64,000 nt of DNA from Tropicibacter sp. R16_0. GTDB lineage: Bacteria; Pseudomonadota; Alphaproteobacteria; Rhodobacterales; Rhodobacteraceae. Location of the stretch: positions 124,001-188,000 of the forward strand of contig NZ_JAGHRE010000008.1 of assembly GCF_017743935.1 (NCBI RefSeq), in the 5' to 3' direction. The notes under the pieces are model-generated. The model worked only from the letters and a program-made list of their open reading frames with translations. It had not been told where the DNA came from and did not search any database. A program made the translations under genes and the position numbers. Below are positions 59,978 through 64,000 of the stretch, piece by piece. Positions within the stretch are counted from its first letter, which is position 1. Each line of letters begins with the position of its first letter.

Positions 59978-61294
59978 ATGAACCTTCTCAAGACACTTCC
60001 TGCTGCGGCCGCGCTGATTGCCCTGCCGTCGCTGGCCCTGGCGCAGGATGCTGCCGCGCCGGGCTTTGACGAAATCGGCCCCTATATCATGACCACGCTG
60101 CTGTTCTGCATGGCGGGGTTCCTGGTCTTCTTCATGGCGGCAGGCTTTGCCATGCTCGAAGGCGGCCTGGTGCGCTCCAAGAACGTGACCATGCAGATGA
60201 CCAAGAACATCGCGCTCTATTCGATTGCGGCGATCATGTATTGGTTCGTGGGCTTCAACACCATGTACCCCGGCGACTTCAATGGCTTCTTCGCCATCGG
60301 CGGCCCGACCGTGCTGGACGCGGTTGGCGTATCGGCGGCGGACGCGGCTTTGGATTACGCCTCGGTCGGCTCCGACTTCTTCTTCCAGTTGGTGTTCGTG
60401 GCCGCGACCGCGTCGATCGTGTCGGGTGCTCTGGCTGAGCGGATCAAGCTATGGCCCTTCCTGATCTTCGTCGTGGTTCTGACCGGTCTGATGTACCCGA
60501 TTTCCGGTTCGTGGAAATGGGGCGGTGGCTGGCTCGATGCGATGGGCTTCCAGGACTTCGCCGGTTCGACTGTTGTGCACTCGGTCGGTGGCTGGGCTGC
60601 TCTGGCAGGCGCCATCGTGCTGGGCCCGCGTATCGGCAAGTACGGCAAAGACGGCAAGGTCATCCCGATCCCGGGTTCGAACCTGGCGCTGGCCACTCTG
60701 GGTACCTTCATCCTGTGGCTGGGTTGGTTCGGCTTCAACGGCGGCTCGCAGCTGGCCATGGGTACCGTGGGTGACGTGTCGGACGTATCGCGCATCTTTG
60801 CCAACACCAACATGGCTGCGGCCGCTGGCGCCGTGACCGCCCTGATCCTGACCCAGGTGATGTTCAAGAAGCCTGACTTGACCATGGTTCTGAACGGCGC
60901 CCTGGCTGGCCTGGTGTCGATCACCGCTGAACCGCTGGCCCCGACCCTGTTCGGCGCGCTTTGGATCGGTGCTGTGGGTGGCGTGATCGTGGTCTTCGCC
61001 GTGCCCTTCCTGGATAAGCTCAAGATCGACGACGTCGTGGGTGCGATCCCGGTTCACCTCTGTGCCGGTATCTGGGGCACCATCGCGGTGATCTTCTATA
61101 ACTCGGACGCAACCCTCATGACTCAGCTGACTGGTATCGTGGCATATGGTGTCTTCACCTTCGCCGTCAGCCTGGTGCTGTGGTTCATCCTGAAAGCGAC
61201 CCTGGGTATCCGCGTCAGCGAAGAGGATGAGGTCAACGGTCTCGACATGGCAGAACTGGGGATGGAAGCTTATCCCGAATTCTCGCGCGGCTGA
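59978..61294 (+). CDS. amtB: Ammonium transporter
   Basis: 438 residues: signal peptide (LPAAAALIALPSLALAQ), then eleven helices. Conserved features include the channel His in STVVHSVGGWAALAGA and the second His in GAIPVHLCAGIWGT, plus FFFQLVFVATAATIVSGALAER-type and DYASVGSDFFFQ segments. Conducts ammonia/ammonium at low external nitrogen and is gated by GlnK. The start is fixed by the signal peptide and AAGGGAAAAT upstream of ATG 59978. Confidence 0.96.
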   Translation: MNLLKTLPAAAALIALPSLALAQDAAAPGFDEIGPYIMTTLLFCMAGFLVFFMAAGFAMLEGGLVRSKNVTMQMTKNIALYSIAAIMYWFVGFNTMYPGDFNGFFAIGGPTVLDAVGVSAADAALDYASVGSDFFFQLVFVAATASIVSGALAERIKLWPFLIFVVVLTGLMYPISGSWKWGGGWLDAMGFQDFAGSTVVHSVGGWAALAGAIVLGPRIGKYGKDGKVIPIPGSNLALATLGTFILWLGWFGFNGGSQLAMGTVGDVSDVSRIFANTNMAAAAGAVTALILTQVMFKKPDLTMVLNGALAGLVSITAEPLAPTLFGALWIGAVGGVIVVFAVPFLDKLKIDDVVGAIPVHLCAGIWGTIAVIFYNSDATLMTQLTGIVAYGVFTFAVSLVLWFILKATLGIRVSEEDEVNGLDMAELGMEAYPEFSRG

Positions 61295-61316
61295 TCCGTC
61301 ACCGTTCCAAATCAAC

Positions 61317-61345
61317 GGCCCGAGCCTTCTGGCTCGGGCCTTTTT
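61317..61345 (+). terminator. Terminator of glnK-amtB
   Basis: GGCCCGAGCC-TTCT-GGCTCGGGCC followed by TTTTT, 22 nt after the amtB stop. Confidence 0.92.
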
Positions 61346-61353
61346 CATGCGCC

Positions 61354-62547
61354 CTATTCAAAGTCTTCGATCGTCCAGTCCTGAATGCCATACAACCATC
61401 CCTCGGGTGCGCGGCCTGCCGCCAGACCCACCGCAAACAGAGCGCTCATGTAGTCGCGGTCAAAGGGTTCGTTTGGCTTTTGCGTGAATTCACGCGGAAT
61501 ATAGGTGATGTTGGCGGCCAGCCCGTCACGTTTCGCAAGCGACAGAATGCTTTCAATGTTCCCAATGCTCTGCGAGCGGATCAGCATCTCGAACGCGCGA
61601 TCAGCCACCGCAGCGGCGTTACCTGGCAAGGGTTCGAACGTGGGTTCCAGCGTCTTGTTGTGGATCAGCCAAATGGTGTTGTCTCGCCCGTTCAACCCCG
61701 CCTGACGCAGCATCTGCCCCATGGGAAGGCCGGGGGGATAAACAAACACCTCGCGCGTCAGCCCGCCATCCACATGCAACTCTTCGCGGCGGATATCGCC
61801 ATCTGTCACTTCGATGGTGATGGGCGGGAAAACAACCGGGATGGCCGCCGAGGCGAGGATCACATCGCGGATCAGGGTGCGCGCCTGCGGTGTTTCGATC
61901 TGCGCCATCTGCCCAATATCCCAAAGCACGGGCCGTTCGGCGTCGATGTTGGTCGTGCCCACCAACAGGCGGCGCCCCTTGCGGTGCTCGGCACCAATGG
62001 CAGTGATCAGATCATCTGTCAGCTCACGCTCGATCGCCGCGCGCAAGGGGGTCGTCTTGCCCAGGAACCCACGCCCAAAGAGCGCGCCCGCCACATCCAG
62101 CCGGGCCACGTCCCGCGTGGTTGTTTGCGTGTAGAACCGCTTGAGCCGCGCATCGTAACCCGAGCCCAGAAAGGCGAATGGAGCGATCAAAGAACCCGTT
62201 GATATCCCTGTGACAATATCAAAGTCCGGCCGTGTCCCCGAGGCTGTCCAACCGTTCAGCACACCCGCACCGTACGCCCCATGCTGCCCACCCCCCGAAA
62301 GCGCCAAGATGTTCAACCCGCGACCGCCAGGCACCTGAGCCAGTGTCGGTTGCAGATGCTCTTGCAGCACCACCAGCGCCGCGCGACCGCCATCTTCGAA
62401 CTGACGCACATCGGGCGAGGCCGCCGACGGATAGAACCGCTCATAAGTCTCGGCGGTCGGTGTCACTTTTGTACGGTCATAACTGCTTGCGCACGCGACC
62501 AGAACAAGGCTCAAAACAAGCGAAAGGGCAAATCGGATACTGGTCAT
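61354..62547 (-). CDS. Patatin-like phospholipase lipoprotein
   Basis: 397 residues from ATG 62547. The signal peptide ends in the lipobox LVAC (Cys19). Patatin motifs: oxyanion loop LSGGGQHGAYGAGVL (83-97), nucleophile Ser116 in TGISTGS and catalytic Asp260 in HVDGGLTRE. An outer-membrane-associated lipid acyl hydrolase with a Ser-Asp dyad; the lipid substrate is unknown. Convergent with amtB, whose terminator lies between. Confidence 0.9.
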   Translation of the reverse strand: MTSIRFALSLVLSLVLVACASSYDRTKVTPTAETYERFYPSAASPDVRQFEDGGRAALVVLQEHLQPTLAQVPGGRGLNILALSGGGQHGAYGAGVLNGWTASGTRPDFDIVTGISTGSLIAPFAFLGSGYDARLKRFYTQTTTRDVARLDVAGALFGRGFLGKTTPLRAAIERELTDDLITAIGAEHRKGRRLLVGTTNIDAERPVLWDIGQMAQIETPQARTLIRDVILASAAIPVVFPPITIEVTDGDIRREELHVDGGLTREVFVYPPGLPMGQMLRQAGLNGRDNTIWLIHNKTLEPTFEPLPGNAAAVADRAFEMLIRSQSIGNIESILSLAKRDGLAANITYIPREFTQKPNEPFDRDYMSALFAVGLAAGRAPEGWLYGIQDWTIEDFE

Positions 62548-62604
62548 GGCGCGGCAGGTGAAAATCAGGGAGCGATGGCCAGCCGTTGCCATAGATTTGG
62601 GAAC

Positions 62605-62636
62605 AAAAAAAGCCGCCTGATGTAAAAACAGGCGGC
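62605..62636 (-). terminator. Terminator of the aminotransferase gene
   Basis: On the minus strand GCCGCCTG-TTTTTACAT-CAGGCGGC is followed by TTTTTTT, 44 nt after the aminotransferase stop. Confidence 0.9.
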
Positions 62637-62680
62637 TTCTTCATCATTTTTGGCAGATTAATGCCGGTCGTCGCCGAACA

Positions 62681-63865
62681 TCAAACCCCAGCGTCAACAA
62701 TGGCCTTGGCCAGGATCGGTACGGTCTGTGCGTTCAGACCTGCGATGTTCATGCGGCTGTCGCCCACCATGTAGATCGCATGCTCGGCGCGCAGCTTCTC
62801 GACCAACTCGGGCGTGGTGCCCAGACGCGAGAACATGCCACGGTGCTGCGCGATAAAGCTGAAGCGGTCCGAACCGGTCAAACGCTGCAGCTCGTCCGCC
62901 AACTGCTGACGCAGGCCCAGCATCGACACGCGCACGTCTTCCAGCTCGGCCATCCAATCCGCGCGCAGGGCGTCGTCGTTCAGAATGGTGGTCACAATGC
63001 GCGCACCGTGATCGGGCGGGAAGGAGTAGTTCTGGCGGTTCAGGAACGCCAGCGTCGCCTGGTTCAGCGCAGTTTGGCTGCTGTCGTTGGACACCGCCAT
63101 CAACAGGCCAGTACGCTCGCGGTAAACACCGAAGTTCTTGGAGCAGGAGGCTGCGATCAGGCATTCCTTGACCGACGAGGCCACCAGACGCACAGCTTGC
63201 GCATCCTCTTCCAAACCGTCGCCAAAGCCCTGATAGGCGATGTCGACCATCGCAACCAGGTTCTGGGCGTTGATAAGGTCGACGACCTCTTGCCACTGTA
63301 CAAGGTTCAGGTTCGCGCCGGTCGGGTTGTGGCAGCAGCCGTGCAGCAGCACCACATCGCCCGCTTTGGCGGTTTTCAGATCCTCGATCATGCCGTCAAA
63401 ATCGACGCCACGGGTTTCGCTGTCGAAATAGCGGTAAGGCACGGTTTCCATGCCCAGATAGTTCAGGATCGAGATATGATTGGGCCACGTCGGGTTCGAC
63501 ACGAACACGCGCGCCTCTGGCGAGGCCATCTGGATCAACTCAAAGGCCTGACGGCAGGCACCCGTGCCACCGGGGGTCGCTGCAGCGCCCACGTTTTCAC
63601 GCGCAACGGCGTCGCCCAGGATCAGTTTGATCATTGCATCCGAATAGGCCGGATCGCCGACCAGACCGACGTAGGATTTCGATTCCTGCTCCTCCCAGAT
63701 CTTCTGCTCGGCCGCCTTGACCGCACGCATCACCGGGGTCACGCCCTCGGCGTTCTTGTAAACCCCGACACCCAAGTCGATCTTTGTGTCACGCGGGTCT
63801 TCGCGATAGGCTTGCATCAACGCCAGGATCTTGTCTGCTGGCTGCGCTTTGAGGTTTTCGAACAT
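62681..63865 (-). CDS. Aromatic amino acid/aspartate aminotransferase (class Ia)
   Basis: 394 residues, TyrB/AspC type. PLP Lys243 in AASCSKNFGVYRERTG; Asn178/Pro181 region CCHNPTGANLNLVQWQ; Asp208 and Tyr211 in MVDIAYQGFGDG; C-terminal Arg in GDSRMNIAGL binds the alpha-carboxylate. Interconverts aspartate or aromatic amino acids with their keto acids. The ATG at 63865 overlaps the sseA stop by one base (TGATG), suggesting an operon with mercaptopyruvate sulfurtransferase. Cysteine or cysteine-sulfinate transamination upstream of SseA is therefore possible. Confidence 0.93.
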   Translation of the reverse strand: MFENLKAQPADKILALMQAYREDPRDTKIDLGVGVYKNAEGVTPVMRAVKAAEQKIWEEQESKSYVGLVGDPAYSDAMIKLILGDAVARENVGAAATPGGTGACRQAFELIQMASPEARVFVSNPTWPNHISILNYLGMETVPYRYFDSETRGVDFDGMIEDLKTAKAGDVVLLHGCCHNPTGANLNLVQWQEVVDLINAQNLVAMVDIAYQGFGDGLEEDAQAVRLVASSVKECLIAASCSKNFGVYRERTGLLMAVSNDSSQTALNQATLAFLNRQNYSFPPDHGARIVTTILNDDALRADWMAELEDVRVSMLGLRQQLADELQRLTGSDRFSFIAQHRGMFSRLGTTPELVEKLRAEHAIYMVGDSRMNIAGLNAQTVPILAKAIVDAGV

Positions 63866-64000
63866 CAGTTCTCTCCGGTTGCGACGGGCAGGGTTGGGAA
63901 GGCACCCCATTCAGCCCAGGAGCCGTCATAAAGCGAGTAATCGGATTTGCCCAAGCGGTGCAGGGCCAGCGCCAGAACGGCAGCGGTCACGCCTGATCCG
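63865..64000 (-). CDS. sseA: 3-mercaptopyruvate sulfurtransferase, C-terminal fragment
   Basis: The last 44 codons of a gene entering from the right edge. The translation GSGVTAAVLALALHRLGK...YDGSWAEWG is the rhodanese active-site loop and following helix of SseA-type enzymes (C-G-S-G-V-T). The window ends on the third base of what should be the catalytic Cys codon, so that residue is inferred. It transfers sulfur from 3-mercaptopyruvate to thiols or cyanide. The stop overlaps the aminotransferase start. Confidence 0.88.
   Translation of the reverse strand, partial: GSGVTAAVLALALHRLGKSDYSLYDGSWAEWGAFPTLPVATGEN

Overview
The window reads as chromosomal DNA of a marine Rhodobacterales bacterium of the Roseobacter group, close to Ruegeria/Silicibacter. 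This is inferred from high G+C, the xsc-pta-exporter-soeABC cluster under a MocR-type TauR, a TrcR (DUF1013) gene, and many short operons with 4-nt ATGA overlaps. No tRNA, rRNA, CRISPR array, phage or intact insertion sequence was found. Most genes are housekeeping or small regulator/target pairs.

Layout. 1-5 kb: a truncated DMT transporter, trcR, a T2 ribonuclease, two hypotheticals, and an ArsR regulator with a cysteine-bearing permease. 5-15.2 kb: the organosulfonate region, with tauR, TauR-type direct repeats, xsc, pta, a YeiH-like exporter and soeABC. Xsc releases sulfite and acetyl phosphate, Pta makes acetyl-CoA, and SoeABC oxidises sulfite to sulfate at the inner face of the membrane, with the exporter as a possible outlet for sulfite or sulfate. 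15.2-18.8 kb: SRPBCC protein, hydrolase/TetR pair, and an ECF41 sigma factor co-transcribed with a carboxymuconolactone-decarboxylase-like protein behind a promoter that matches the remembered ECF41 consensus. 18.8-24.4 kb: dapA, slt, a DMT transporter and a split mnmD/mnmC pair. 24.4-34.5 kb: MaoC-like dehydratase, VOC protein, FMN reductase, DHFR-like/TetR operon, OmpA lipoprotein, WYL regulator, Ada-like methyltransferase, MarR/isochorismatase, nth, adenosine kinase and rppH.

34.7-45 kb: fadH, a non-pyrrolysine MttB homologue, small exported proteins, ArsR and LysR regulators, a PPOX flavoprotein and a cinA-GNAT-peroxidase-ompA operon. 45-55 kb: TetR/SDR pair with twin palindromes, sfsA, map, a HAD phosphatase, rsmD, ferredoxin-reductase-like flavoprotein, peroxiredoxin, and a ridA-glpQ-DUF482-phhB run. 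55-64 kb: mlaA-mlaC, a class A PBP, glnK-amtB, a patatin lipoprotein, an aromatic/aspartate aminotransferase and the end of sseA.

The best candidate for something undescribed is a dispersed intergenic repeat of about 90 bp. Six copies lie at 24.4 (two, inverted), 33.5, 34.6, 40.1 and 57.1 kb. Each has conserved blocks around two hairpins; stem 2 forms in all six and stem 1 in at least five, and the stem sequences differ while pairing is kept, which argues for selection on structure. The other strong signals are regulatory: TauR repeats before xsc, the ECF41 promoter, and palindromic operators next to five local regulators.
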